Shown here: positions 25,595-43,265 of the stretch, one piece after another
Layout of the letters: each line of letters begins with the position of its first letter
How positions within the stretch are numbered: position 1 is the stretch's first letter
Assembly: GCA_949126835.1 (NCBI GenBank)
Contig: OX421499.1
Location: 11,071,224-11,135,223 of the forward strand
DNA: 64,000 nucleotides
Reading direction: 5' to 3'
From: Anisus vortex
Taxonomy: Eukaryota; Mollusca; Gastropoda; Planorbidae
Made by a program: the position numbers and the translations under genes
The notes under the pieces: model-generated
Seen by the model: only the letters and a program-made list of their open reading frames with translations
What the model was told of the DNA's origin: nothing
Database searches by the model: none

Positions 25595-25799
25595 ACCTAC
25601 ATGTATAAATGAATGGCTCACCGTAATTGTAGCGCAAGTCAAGATGTGACTTTATAAGATGTTTGGTAATAACTTTTAAAATGTATTTTTATTTCTTTGA
25701 TACTTTGAATGAAATTATGTCCGCCCACATGAATTTAATAAAAGAAGGGTATTCACATATTGAACTAAAAATATCTCGTTTTACTATATTTGAATTTAA

Positions 25800-25886
25800 A
25801 AAAAAAAAGTTGGTGAAAGCTGGTGTAGAACCTGCGACACACCAGTTGCCAGCACACAGTATTGACCACTAGGCCAGGAAACCTTG
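25800..25886 (-). mobile_element. tRNA-like SINE head (minus)
   Basis: On the minus strand ggcctagtggtcaatactg (A-box region) and gcaggttctacacc (B box GGTTCNANNCC) lie about 30 bp apart. No anticodon-arm folding or CCA-end context supports a functional tRNA gene. Confidence 0.45.
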
Positions 25887-26101
25887 ATAATAACCTACAA
25901 CAGATATTAATTAAGCAAATAAAGCAAGAATAAACGATTATACGCATGTGCCAGTAGCTTTTTTTTATTTGGTCGGTCGCTTGACTTAGGTCGCAGGACA
26001 CATATCTCGTGCACTATTTGTCCGGTCGCCAGACGCGCAGACACTTCGTTCAGCTATTGCTATAGGCCTAAACTGTTTAAATTTAGTAATTATAATAGAT
26101 A

Positions 26102-27848
26102 CTCAAAACTGGCTTCCGTTTTTTGCGCGTTATTAAGTTTTCGACACCTCTCGTACTAAATCGTCTAAGCAAAATCGACCATTCATGATAGAAAGATAAT
26201 TTTTTCACTCGATTGTACAGGAATAAATGGCCTTTATCACCATGTGTATTTAAAATTGATTGTTAATATTAAACATTTTTAATATTTAAATTATCTAAGA
26301 AAAATTGTTTATTTTGTAAGAAAAAAACATTTTAAAGATTTTTATAAACACCACCGAAAAGCTGGTCCATTTTCCTGTAAAAATCTGAAAGAATTATTAG
26401 TCTATATATTATGGCCCATTTTGCCCAACGCCCAAGATAAACCCTATGAAATAGTATTTTCCCGCCATAAAAACATGCCCGCCGCGATCTCCGCTATTTG
26501 TAGGGTCATTACCAATAAAGGCGTCTTATCGGACTTTATCACTTTAGAAATTAAGTAAAACCATTCAATATCATAGATTAATAATATACAATGAATTTTA
26601 TGTAAAAAATTTTATGTATATATTATTTTATTTATTTTATTATAAAAACATTGTTTTAGATTTACCACCTTAAATCACTTGTTCTCGAGTCTCCAAACCC
26701 CTATTAACTTTAAAGATAAGGCTAATTTTTTTATGGTCATAAAATAAACTAAAATTACATTTATTTTAAAGTATGTATGCTAAAGATATTGAATTAATAC
26801 TTTTTATTTCCAGGAAATAATATTATAATATGTAATTTGACATGCAAACTGGATCTTCCATCTGTTGTCAATGTAAACAATAGTAAATTTGATCTTTGGT
26901 GGACTAGATGGAAAGTATTATAAATTAAACAAATTAAGTATAAAATTTATTAGTTTTACACACTTATTATAACATTTAAATTGAACCAGACAGTATTTTA
27001 TTTAGTTTTTGTGGAAACGAAGCTATTTTAAGCACATAAATGTACAAAAATATTGTCTAGCCTACACTCATACTACATAAGGCCTACGAAATGCAATAGC
27101 TGTGAGGCCTACTCCGACAAGTCTAATGTGGGTAATAAAAGACATATTTTAATCTTTAGAATAATACCTACTTATACAGTACATTTTGTAACATTTTTTA
27201 CTCTAAACGTTGTGTACTTTAAATGAACTTCAAATTGATGTAATATTTTTACATTTACAAAGATTTGTTAAATTTTTGCGAATATTTATAAATGGCTAAA
27301 AAACGAAAAATTTTGCTACAACACTTTGTTTCAATAAAAAAAAAAAAATTTTGATAATTTTAAACAGTGCCAATTTAGTAGATCTCTATAGAGCATTGAA
27401 TTTCCTTCAATTTGATATGTAACATAAGCTTCTACTAAAATTAGGTAATTTTTGGTGATTTTTTAAAAATAGGTCAGATTTGCGTTTTTTGTCTCCCTTG
27501 AAAAAAACTGTAAAAAGTATGAAAAATGATTTTTACTTCGATATTTTTATATTTTTCAAATGCACCACATTCACGAAAAAAATTGGGTCTCTTCTCTATA
27601 CACTTTTGTGTTTGTAAACAAAGTAACTTAGCCATAGCCAATATACTTTTTGAGATAAGGACTTCTAAAAATAGGACTTTGTGAGGTGGCTAAAGGTAAC
27701 CCACTTGTAAAATTTCAAAATTTGATAACTTTCTTAAAAATTAACATACAGTCATAATGTTGGTATCAAAGTTCTTAGAATCATTTTGTCTTTCTATTAA
27801 ACATAAAAAAAAAGCTCAATAGCTTGAAAAATTAAAATCAGTTTTGAG
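26102..27848 (+). mobile_element. TA-flanked DNA element, copy A (1.75 kb)
   Basis: Begins ctcaaaactggc after TA and ends cagttttgag before TA. It is colinear with 30192-33443 (for example ttttttgcgcgttattaagt and tttgtgaggtggctaaaggt occur in both). No transposase ORF. It lies in the presumed first intron of BOLA3. Confidence 0.7.
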
Positions 27849-28079
27849 TACCTAATTATAATGTAGAAATACATTAAGTAAGTAAATCATAATAAATCAC
27901 CAATGAGTAGGTTACAGAATGGCAAAAACCACAATAATGAAGAACTAAGAATAACTAAAATCAGTTGCTGCAGAAGCAAAAATCCCAAATTTTAAAGAAG
28001 TTTAAATTTTTCTCTTTTTAATCTGGCTTTTAATTTATTTGGTTGATTTTTTTCTCTTTTTTATTTTTTGAAAATAATT

Positions 28080-28180
28080 ATTTGAATTAATAATAATAAT
28101 AATAATAACGGTGCTTATATAGCGCATATCCCGTTGGTGACAGTTCTATGCGCTGACGACAGTTACAGAATACAGACAGA
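28080..28180 (+). repeat. Dispersed repeat, tatagcgcatatcccgtt type
   Basis: aataataat run, then ttatatagcgcatatcccgt and acagttctatgcgctg. It is found in reverse orientation at 11590-11660, so it is mobile or part of a mobile tail. Confidence 0.6.
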
Positions 28181-28305
28181 CAACAAAATATGTAATAATA
28201 TTAGGCTATATTCTTCTCAGGATTTCGTAATTTTATAGCCTAAGGTCTAGAGTCTAGGGCTTACATAAATTTGCATTTTTAGGATTAGGTCTTAAGTGTC
28301 TGGGG

Positions 28306-28365
28306 ATTAAGTGCAATAATCTTCTCTATAGAATTAGTAGCTAGAAGGAGCGTCTGTAATGAAGG
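28306..28365 (+). repeat. Isolated LINE/SINE tail
   Basis: gcaataatcttctctatag, then agaaggagcgtctgtaat: the shared 3' tail without a recognisable body. Confidence 0.5.
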
Positions 28366-28404
28366 CTATCTGTATATATATAAATACAGATACATATGTG
28401 AAGC

Positions 28405-28605
28405 CGGCTGTGATATATAGGCCTATATGTGAAGCCGGCTGGTCCAGCGGTTAGATCACCGGACTGTCAACCAAAAAAACAACTGACAGGTCGCGGGTTC
28501 TATCCCTGCCACCGATGGATCCCTGTCGCCCTGCAGGAGTTTTGGGCCTAGTGGACGTAATAATGTTCTATCTAGAAGGAACGTCTGTAAAACTTATAAG
28601 ATAGA
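28405..28605 (+). mobile_element. tRNA-derived SINE, family B
   Basis: The head ggctggtccagcggttagat, then caccggactgtcaa (A box) and gcgggttctatccctgcc (B box), resembles a tRNA gene with extra bases between the boxes. Body ccctgcaggagttttgggcc; tail taataatgttctatctagaa, then ggaacgtctgtaa. This is the best-preserved family B copy here. Confidence 0.75.
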
Positions 28606-29260
28606 TATAAACTTATAAGTTATTATAAGATAAGATTAAGTGACTATGGCCTATGGCACTTTTAATTAATTAATGAACAACTGGGCTAATTCTCAAATAA
28701 TGCACAATATCCCCCTAAACTACTGAACAATTAATCTGTTATATTATCGAAATATCACTTAATTAAGTGACTAGCGGGGGATTAGGCCTAAGTCACATAA
28801 GTGTCTGGGGAAAATGACATGGATTCAAGTATAGGCTTAACTAATGCCTAATATATATATTATATATGTCTATACTATAGTCTATATATAGTAGGCCCTA
28901 TAGGCTATAGGAGTATAGGAGTATAGGCCTACTATACTATAGTGACTATAATATAGAATAGAGTATGCATAGGCCTCATAGGCCGAAGTCAACATTAGAA
29001 GTCTCTAAGAGTAAGAGTAAGATCGAGTCACTATTATTTAATATAATTAAACTTACTAAGTGTGACAGCAGAGTAACTTAGACATATAAGTATATAAGAC
29101 AGTTTAACATTTAATTAAGTTCACTAAGTCTAAGTGAAATAAGACTAATAAGTATAAGTCATAGGAGTCATAGGTCATAGACATAGTCATAGGACTCATA
29201 GGCCTAGAGATTTGAAATATAACGAGATGTATTATTAATGTAGCCTATACGTAGGCCTAC
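28606..29260. other. No gene recognised
   Basis: Low-complexity AT-rich DNA with many aggcctat/ataggcct and aagtctaagt motifs. Confidence 0.5.
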
Positions 29261-29293
29261 CTGTTGCCTAATCACTAAATACAGTCTTTGCAT
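29261..29293 (-). CDS. BOLA3: Candidate first exon of BOLA3
   Basis: On the minus strand an ATG at 29293-29291 opens MQRLYLVIRQQ and runs in phase 0 into a donor CAG/GTAGGC, matching the phase-0 acceptor of exon 2 at 21619. The joined N-terminus is basic and hydrophobic without acidic residues, as expected for a mitochondrial targeting peptide. It would make an intron of 7.6 kb. A short ORF plus donor can arise by chance, so this needs transcript support. Confidence 0.4.
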
Positions 29294-29618
29294 GTCTTGA
29301 AGATGTCGCGTTTGCTTGATTGCTTATATTTACTTTTTTAGGCGTGGATCTACACTCTAAACCTTGTCGATTGTCTTTCTTGTTCCAAATGTCAAAGAAA
29401 AAAACAAAAAACAGAGGTAGGGATCCATGTTAGAAAAAAAGTATATTAAAATTTACAGTAAGCTAACGTGAATATTTTATAGAAAAAAAAAAGAAAACAA
29501 CCTTTTAATTACGTAATAAAATTATCTTTTACTGCTATTAATCAATAATTTAAGTTCATTTAATTCCTTTTACAGTGTGTAAAATAATGTTAATGATTCA
29601 TCTTAATGGTAAACAAAT
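29294..29618. promoter_or_regulatory. Candidate bidirectional promoter between BOLA3 and DECR1
   Basis: 325 bp between the two candidate start codons, which point away from each other. It is AT-rich with a few GC-richer motifs (gatgtcgcgtttg at 29302) and no obvious TATA box placed for either gene. The call depends on both first-exon predictions. Confidence 0.35.
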
Positions 29619-29714
29619 ATGGCGATGTATGAGCCTTTTCAGTCAGCTGTTTGCAGTTTGTTGCGGCATCTACAAATCAACCACAAACAAACACACGTTT
29701 TGGAGAAAATTATA
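29619..29714 (+). CDS. DECR1: Candidate first exon of DECR1
   Basis: ATG at 29619 opens a 32-codon frame (MAMYEPFQSAVCSLLRHLQI, then NHKQTH) ending in phase 0 at a strong donor ATA/GTATGT (29715). The next coding exon starts in phase 0 at 33714. The total would be 345 aa, against 335 for human DECR1, with the length difference entirely upstream of the reductase domain. The alternative ATGs within exon 2 (33753 and 33798) would leave little or no targeting peptide. Confidence 0.5.
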
Positions 29715-30191
29715 GTATGTTTTTAGGATAGAATAGTTGATATAAGTTAAGGCCAGTTGGCGATATAACTATATTTTTCTAAAATGTTTACACATAACTA
29801 GATCTAGACTCTAGGTCTAGACTCTAGACTCTAGACTTTTAAAAGAATTACAATATTTATATTATATTACATTTCATTTTGTATGAAATGAATGAACTTT
29901 GATCCCTTGATTCTTGAATTGAATTCCTTCCATAATTATAATTATGGTCTATAGTAAAGTATGATGGCCCATATATAGTAAGCCCATACCTTAAAAATTA
30001 AAACTATTCATCATAGACAAGAATATTACATTTTTTAAGAAAAATAATCATAAATCATATATAGGCTATATATAAATATATTTCTAAGTCAGTATAAGTA
30101 TAATAATAATTAATAGGCCTATAGGCCTAACCACTAAAATATTTACTGAACTTTAATATTTTAGTCTAAAGTCTAAAGGTAGGTAGGCCTA

Positions 30192-33100
30192 CTCAAAACG
30201 GACTTTCGTTTTTTGCGCGTTATTAAGTTTTCGTTACCTCTTGTACTAAATCGTCTTGGCAAAATGTGCCATTCATGATAGAAAGATAATTTTTTCACTT
30301 GATTGTTCAGGAATAAATGGCCTTTATCACCATATGTAGGCTATTTAAAATTGATTATGTCAAACATTTTTAATATTTAAATTATCTAAGAAAAATAGTT
30401 AATTTTTTAAGAAAAAATCATTTTTAAGCTGGTCCATTTTCCTGTAAAATTCTGAAAGAATTATTACTCTCTATATTATGGCACATTTTGCCCAACGCGC
30501 AAGATAAACCCTATGAAATAGCCTAGTATTTTACTGCCGTAAAAACATGACTGCCGCGATCTCCGCTATTTGTAGGGTCAATAAAGGCGTCGTATCGGAT
30601 TTTATCATTTTAGTAGTTAAGTAAAACTATTCAATATCATAGATTTTAATAATATAAAATGAATTTTATGTTAAAAAATGTATGTATATATTATTATTTT
30701 TATTTTATTTTAATAAAATTGTTTTAGATTTACCACCTTAAATCACTTGTTCTCGAGTCTCCAAACGCCTATTAAGTTTAAGGATAGGCCTAAGGCTAAT
30801 TTTTTTCTTTTCATAAAATAAACTAAAATTACATTTATTTTAAAGTAGATATGTTAAAGATATTGAATTGATACTTTTTATTTCCAGAAAATAATATTAT
30901 AATATGTAACTTGACATGCAAACAGGATATTCCATCTGTTGTCAATGTAAACAATAGTAAATTTGACCTTTGGTGGACTAGCAAAGCTATGGAAAATATT
31001 ATGAATTAAACGAATTAAGTATAAAATGTATTAGTTTTACACACTTATAATAATATTTAAATTGAACCAGACATTATTTTATTTAGTTTTTGTGCAAGCA
31101 AAGCTATTTTCAGCACATAAATGTACAAAAATATTGTCTAGTCTACATAAGGCCTACAAAATGCAATAGCTATGAGGCCTACTGAGATAAGTCTAATGTG
31201 GGTAATAAAAGACATATTTTACTCTTTAGAATAATACAATACTATAATTATATCTGCACTTGAAGAATATTTATACCATGGCATATGTTTATAATAATTC
31301 ATCGGTAGGGCTAAGTCTAAGTCATTTTTTAAACATTTAGTGAATAGCATAATGGTTTGTCATGCGTAGGCCTAATAATAATAATTCTAATAAGATTATC
31401 AGATCTAGCCTGAACTTAAAAGTTTATTGTATACCCCCGATTTGTTATACATATATTGACGGTTGTTATATATATATTTATTATGTTTGTGAATTTCTAT
31501 GTATTGCCTAGGAAAAAGTCTTATAACAATCAGTCATAATCAAATAGCCTACATAGGGGGTGGTTTATTAATTATGTCAACAAAATACAGAAAACTGGGT
31601 TGACAAATTTTACAGTTGATGAAATGTGGGAGGGAATGGGGTCAATAAAGTGACTTTATATAGGCTAATACATTTTATTTATACATTTGCATGCGTTTAT
31701 AGGCCTACTTTCATTCATCAACAGCCTGCCATTAAAATCATAGTTTTTACTGCATTGCCAACTTCGTGGCCTTTATGCATATATGCCTATCTTCTGTATT
31801 CTGATCTGGACCAAATAAAAACAAAATAGTAGGCTTGGGGAGGGGAACATAGGGTAGAATCGTACCACTTTATATGTGTGTGTGGGGGGGGGGGGGGGCG
31901 AAACGTGCACAGCAAGAGGTGGAAAAGACGGTTTGTTCTGATATTAAAACAAATATATTTTTGCTAACTACTAATAGATGAAAGTTAAAATTAGGTCGAT
32001 ATAAGAGATATGTTTCATAATTGTTAATGTATAATTTAAAAAAAAGTGTATGAGCTAAAAATGTATTATTACTAGCAGTGTAGTGGGGTGGCAGATAGTG
32101 AAAAGTAGGAAAGATAGGTGAAGAGCGAACACAACTAGTATAAAGTGCGGTGGTGGGGGAAGTGCAATAATGAACCACTGGGCTAATTCTCAAATTATGC
32201 ACAATATCCCCCTAATCTACTGAACAATTAATCTGTTATCGAAATATCAATAGTGAAACTAAAAATGTGATTCTTTAAATATTTATCTATACAAAAAACT
32301 ACATATTAGAATATAATGCTTTTAATAGGCGTTCTTGGTTAGTGTTAAGGACCATTAGATATAGGTCTTTATACTTTATACCAATGAAAACAAATAGAGA
32401 AACCAAATCAAATCATATGTACAAGTAATATATTGAACAGTTTTAAGTTTATATTACAACAATATATTTTGTTTTTAGTTTTGGGAAAAAACTGATTATT
32501 ATTATTGTTACTACTATCAATAGGATAAATGGTCTTAGCCTAAACAATAGTTAATGGTTGTTATTTTAAACCTTTAATTAACATTTGAAAACTTTCTCTT
32601 CAAAATAAAACACGTATAACTGTTACCTTAAAATGTGTATTATTAAATAATGTACTAACTTGCCTTATTTAATCTTTAATGCTGGAATCTTACACTATAT
32701 AAAATCTGCTTTTGTTTGTTTTACTTTCAAGTACATGATTGTCAATCATTGTCCGTATACCTACTTATACAGTACATTTTGTAACATTTTTTTTACTATA
32801 AAAGTTGCGTACCTTAAATGAACTTCAAATTGATGTAATATTTTTAGATTTACAAAGATTCGTTAAATTTTAGCAAATTTAAATGGCTAAATAAAACGAA
32901 AATTTTTGCTAGAACACTTTGTTGCAATAAAAATAATTAAATTTTGATGATTTGAAACAATGCCAATTTAGTAGGTCTCAATAGAGCATTAAATTCCCTT
33001 CAGTATGATATATAACATAAGATTCTACTAAAATTAACCAATTTTTAGGTTTTTTTTTTTCAAAAATAGGTCAGAATTGCGTTTTTTGACCCCCTTGAAA

Positions 33101-33443
33101 AAAACTGTAAAAAGTATGAAAAGTGATTTTTACATCGATATTTTTATGTTTTTCAAATGCACCACATTCACGAAAAAAAATTGTATCTCTTCTCTACAAA
33201 CTTTTGTGTTTGTAAACAAAGTAACTTAGCCGTAACCAATATACTTTATGAGATAATGATCTCTAAAAATAGGACTTTGTGAGGTGGCTAAAGGTAACCC
33301 ACCTGTAAAATTTCAAAATTTCATAACTTTCTTCAAAATTAACTTACAGTCATAATGTTGGTATCAAAGTTCTTAGAATCATTTTGTCTTTCTATTAAAC
33401 ATAAAAAAGCTCAATAGCTTGAAAAATTAAAATTAGTTTTGAG
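30192..33443 (+). mobile_element. TA-flanked DNA element, copy B (3.25 kb)
   Basis: Colinear with copy A at both ends but with about 1.5 kb extra between about 31245 and 32756. Either copy A is internally deleted or copy B has an insertion; atac on both sides of the extra segment is compatible with a short target duplication. The extra segment has a G-run at 31887 and no recognisable protein. It lies in DECR1 intron 1. Confidence 0.65.
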
Positions 33444-33713
33444 TACCTACTAAAGGACTAAAGTAGTAAAGGTGATTTTTTTTTTAAATTGTTTAAATAA
33501 ATTTGGAGTTAGTCTACATTTAACTACAATATAGTTCAATATACTTAATACTACATTAAAAAATTTGATAATTTGATAATTAAAAACAAAGTCTCAAAGT
33601 ACATCACATGATTGAAACCTTAACTTTAATAGGTATAGGCCTTTTATGTGAGAAAAACAACATCAATTGAGCTATAACTGTAAACATTTTATTTTGTTGC
33701 TCACTGCTTATAG

Positions 33714-39777
<6,064 letters not shown>

Positions 39778-39897
39778 CATGAGTAAATGCTTAGGCTTGA
39801 AACATCACTGTAATTGTATCAAATTTTTAAAAATATTTATCAAAATTGCTTCAAATTATCAATTTAAATCTTTTATGGACATACATTAAATTAAAAT

Positions 39898-39907
39898 AAT
39901 AAATAAA
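39898..39907 (+). terminator. Polyadenylation signals of DECR1
   Basis: Overlapping aataaataaa 121 bp after the TAG stop codon. These are canonical AATAAA hexamers. Confidence 0.6.
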
Positions 39908-40084
39908 CTCATTAATTGATCTGCTTTAGTTGAAATAATTTTATAAACAATTGCTAATTTTTAATTTCATCCTTTTTTTTCAATCAATTATATAAACACA
40001 CACTATTATAATGTATCCAGTTTTAGTTCTATAACAAGTTTTTATCACTAAAACCAAATATTCTGGAAAATTTGGTAAAACCTT

Positions 40085-40743
40085 CATTACTACACATAAC
40101 AATTACAGTGTAAAATTTGGAAGTACAGTTTATGTTGATTTCTCTCCCTTGGAAGTTAAGATGCACTTATTCATTACAGTGTAAAATTTGGAAGTACAGT
40201 TTATGTTGATTTCTCTCCCTTGGAAGTTAAGATGCACTTATTCATTACAGTGTAAAATTTGGAAGTACAGTTTATGTTGATTTCTCTCCCTTGTAAGTTA
40301 AGATGCACTTATTCATTACAGTGTAAAATTTGGAAGTACAGTTTATGTTGATTTCTCTCCCTTGGAAGTTTAAGATGCACTGATTCATTACAATGTAAAA
40401 TTTGGAAGTACAGTTTATGTTGATTTCTCTCCCTTGGAAGTTTAAGATGCACTTATTCATTACAGTGTAAAATTTGGAAGTACAGTTTATGTTGATTTCT
40501 CTCCCTTGGAAGTTTAAGATGCACTGATTCATTACAGTGTAAAATTTGGAAGAACAGTTTATGTTGATTTCTCTCCCTTGGAAGTTTAAGATGCACTTAT
40601 TCATTACAGTGTAAAATTTGGAAGTACAGTTTATGTTGATTTCTCTCCCTTGGAAGTTTAAGATGCACTTATTCATTACAGTGTAAAATTTGGAAGTACA
40701 GTTTATGTTGATTTCTCTCCCTTGGAAGTTTAAGATGCACTGA
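40085..40743. repeat. 72-bp satellite, left part
   Basis: About nine units of 72 bp (71 in the first few), containing gatgcactgattcattacag, gtgtaaaatttggaagtac and tttatgttgatttctctccc. On the minus strand 72 bp equals 24 codons, so arrays read as an open repeated peptide. That is periodicity and I do not take it as coding. Confidence 0.95.
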
Positions 40744-41110
40744 TGTTATAGTTATATTACACTGTTATAGTTATGCTTTATTCAAATATCATGCTGGACA
40801 AAAGGTTTTCAGTTCAACACTTTATTTAACATGTACATTCTCAAAATCACAAATCAAAATCCATCTAGCTCTGTACTGCTCAGCTCTCATACCCCCGAAT
40901 GCCCAGTCTTCCTATCTTACACACCCCGTGTTCGCTCCCTTCATTAACGATTCCCCCCTAACTGACTTGAGTTCATTCATTCCTATATTTACAATAACAT
41001 CACTGGGTTCAACACACACACACACATACACGCCTACACACACCCATTTGTCAACAATAGATTTTAATCCATTCATATCCACTCTCTTTCACTCAAAATA
41101 GCTCACAACA
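40744..41110 (-). repeat. 3' LTR
   Basis: 367 bp, TG...CA ends (as tgttatagtt...gctcacaaca on the plus strand). Nearly identical to the 5' LTR apart from small indels (a gggcta block and the CA-repeat length) and a few substitutions, which points to fairly recent insertion. Confidence 0.9.
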
Positions 41111-41124
41111 TCTACTCCCACCCT
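41111..41124 (-). promoter_or_regulatory. Polypurine tract
   Basis: agggtgggagtaga on the minus strand directly abuts the 3' LTR, as expected for the plus-strand primer. Confidence 0.75.
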
Positions 41125-41905
41125 AAGGCGATTAATCCTTTAATTGCCTGATAAATAAAATAAAAGAAAAAATGTACAATACAATATGAGTTATTTTGTC
41201 TATACCTTTCATTCACATACCTTAAAGTTAATCACAATTTTGTGGTTTGTGCAACCAAAATAGTTTATATCTATTTTTACAATACATCCATACCAAACAG
41301 AATTGACTTCCACACAATAATAGTTTGTACACAAAAGTATCTACACATTAATTATAATATTATAAGCATATATATTAAATACGTCATGAAATCAAATAAT
41401 GCGATCATAATAATGAATTATACCGTAGGCTACATATAACATTGTCAAGTTCTTTTACATATTATATACATATTAAAACGCTACAACCTATTATAAAATA
41501 CTACCATAATAATATCCTTTACCGTGACCTCATTAAGTTAATGATAAATACGACATTATAATAGATCTAATCATATTAATTACACTTGTATGAACAAAAA
41601 ATACACACCAATCTTGTCCATTTATTATAATTCTGCTTTAGAAGCGAATATAATCACATTGACAATGAAGAAAAAAAAAATTTATGAATACAAGAAAATA
41701 TGTCATCATTTGTGCACATGACAAAAAATATTTGACCGTACACAATCCTCAAATCCTCTTTTCATTCTGACTGAACACTGTTACACATTTATTTATCAAT
41801 CTGTTTAAAAAAAAACACAGTCCTTGTTGCTTTAGGACAATAATAAAAAAAAATTGCATGTACAAATGTTCTTTTGCAAGTTACTGAAAAAAAAATTGCT
41901 ACAAT
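41125..41905 (-). other. Retrotransposon 3' untranslated region
   Basis: About 780 bp of AT-rich DNA between the RNase H stop and the polypurine tract. No ORF is recognisable, so no env is present. Confidence 0.7.
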
Positions 41906-42361
41906 TTAATTCCTTGAGAGGTAATCTGCGATTAAATTTTGTGTTCCTGGTATATGTTCCACCTTAAACTTAAATTCTTGCAGTAAAATAGCCCACCTTG
42001 TTATCCTGGAGTTTTTGTATTTACAGCTATTTAGATATTGCAGAGCCCTCTGGTCTGTTTGCAGTATAAAGTTTGAATTACTTAAATACAAAGCTAGCTT
42101 TCCTATAGTCCAAATAATAATAATAGCTAAACATTCTCGCTCAATAGTGGAGAACCGTGTTTCTCGCGGTAACAGCTTTCTGCTTACATATTTAACTGGC
42201 CGCAAGGCCCCATCTCTATATTGTAATAGTACCCCGCCAACGCCCCTGGAAGACGCGTCACAGCGTAGTACAAATCTACTGTTTACATCTGGTAAAATTA
42301 AGAATGTTATTATACCTTTCCCAACCATGTGACCTAGAAAGCTTATTTTCTCAAAACCCAA
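41906..42361 (-). pseudogene. RT C-terminal remnant and RNase H
   Basis: Starts in the RT tail (EKISFLGHMVGKG) and jumps to LILPDVNSRFVLRCDASSRG, followed by the RNase H signatures VLRCDAS, STIERECLA and LQTDQRAL, ending IPGTQNLIADYLSRN. The roughly 80-residue thumb/connection segment normally found between the GH(M/I)V and LPD motifs is missing, so this copy has an internal deletion. It is also in a different frame from the RT segment upstream, owing to a small indel near 42425. Function would be degradation of RNA in RNA/DNA hybrids. Confidence 0.85.
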
Positions 42362-42422
42362 TTCTAGTTTTTCTGGTTTTACTGTTAAACCAGCTTCACT
42401 CCCAGTCTACAAAAAACTTTGT

Positions 42423-43265
42423 CTAGTGTCTGTACTGCTGTTCAAAAGTTTCACTATACACGCATATATCATCAAAAAATGAAACGACATTGTCTAGCCC
42501 TTCTAACACATAACGCATAAGTCTAGCAAATGTTGCTGGAGCTGTAGACATTCCAAAAGGTAGATAGTTAAAATGGTAAAGTCCCCATGGTGTTGTAAAA
42601 GCTATGAGTTTCTTACACTCCTGTCTAAGTCCTATTTGCCAATACCCTTTTGTGAGGTCTAACTTTGACATATAATTTGCTCTATTTAGCTTGCTAAAAA
42701 GTTCTTCCTGGTCTGGTATTGGTTCGGCGTCATATACTGTCACAGCATTAAACTTTCTGAAGTCTACACAGAACCTCGTCCCCCCGTCTCTTTTCTTAAC
42801 TAGGACTACAGGTGCACTGAAATCGGAATTCGATCTTTCTATTATCCCTAAAGTTTCCATTTCGTCTAGTTCTTTCCTCATTATCTCCCTCTGCGCATAT
42901 GGTATTCCGTATGGCCTTACTCTAATAGGTTTTTTATTTGTGAGGATAATATCGTGTACTACTAATTTTGTCTTGCCTGGGACATTTCTTATCACGCCCC
43001 TGTGTTTACAGACTACTTCTTCTATTCTCTTTCTCTGTTTACCATTCAGGCTGTCACTGATTTGTACGGCCTTCGGGTCCGTCTTGTTATTAAAGTCTGG
43101 TGTCTTCACCATATTTAAGGGTATTCCAAGGTCGAGGTCAACTGTGTCACCGTTTCCTCCCTCGTCGTATTCTGTTATCACCCCTGAAATTGTGTTTACT
43201 CTGTAGTGTGTTTTTTTTCTTAATAGTGTTATTTCTGGGGTGGTACAACATGATTCTGTTGACAT
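42423..43265 (-). pseudogene. Reverse transcriptase domain (Ty3/gypsy type)
   Basis: A 280-residue segment with the gypsy RT signatures: RPYGIPYAQREIMRKELDEM, APVVLVKKRDGGTRFCVDFR, SKLDLTKGYWQI (catalytic Asp about 203), FNYLPFGMSTAPATFARLM and VSFFDDICVYSE (catalytic Asp pair about 265-266; the usual Y/F-x-D-D box). It overlaps the end of the integrase frame by about 120 bp in another frame. The offset is one base and coincides with an A8 run on the minus strand (43210-43220), so a homopolymer length change or an assembly error probably split one pol frame. It ends at a stop where the frame shifts into the RNase H segment. Confidence 0.9.

Larger units (their letters stand above)
24219..25786 (+). 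repeat. 784-bp tandem duplication
   Basis: Two almost identical 784-bp units, 24219-25002 and 25003-25786. Each carries the same hAT insertion, its 8-bp target duplication and the same flanks. Differences are a few substitutions and the length of one G-run. Confidence 0.95.

Noticed and set aside
28405..28510. Possible tRNA gene (good A and B boxes)
   Set aside because: Extra bases separate the boxes, and a repeated SINE body and LINE-like tail follow, so it is a SINE head.
43147..43265. Programmed frameshift between integrase and RT at the A-rich run
   Set aside because: The RT frame is +1 relative to integrase, whereas the A-AAA-AAC heptamer favours -1. A one-base change in the A8 run is the simpler explanation.
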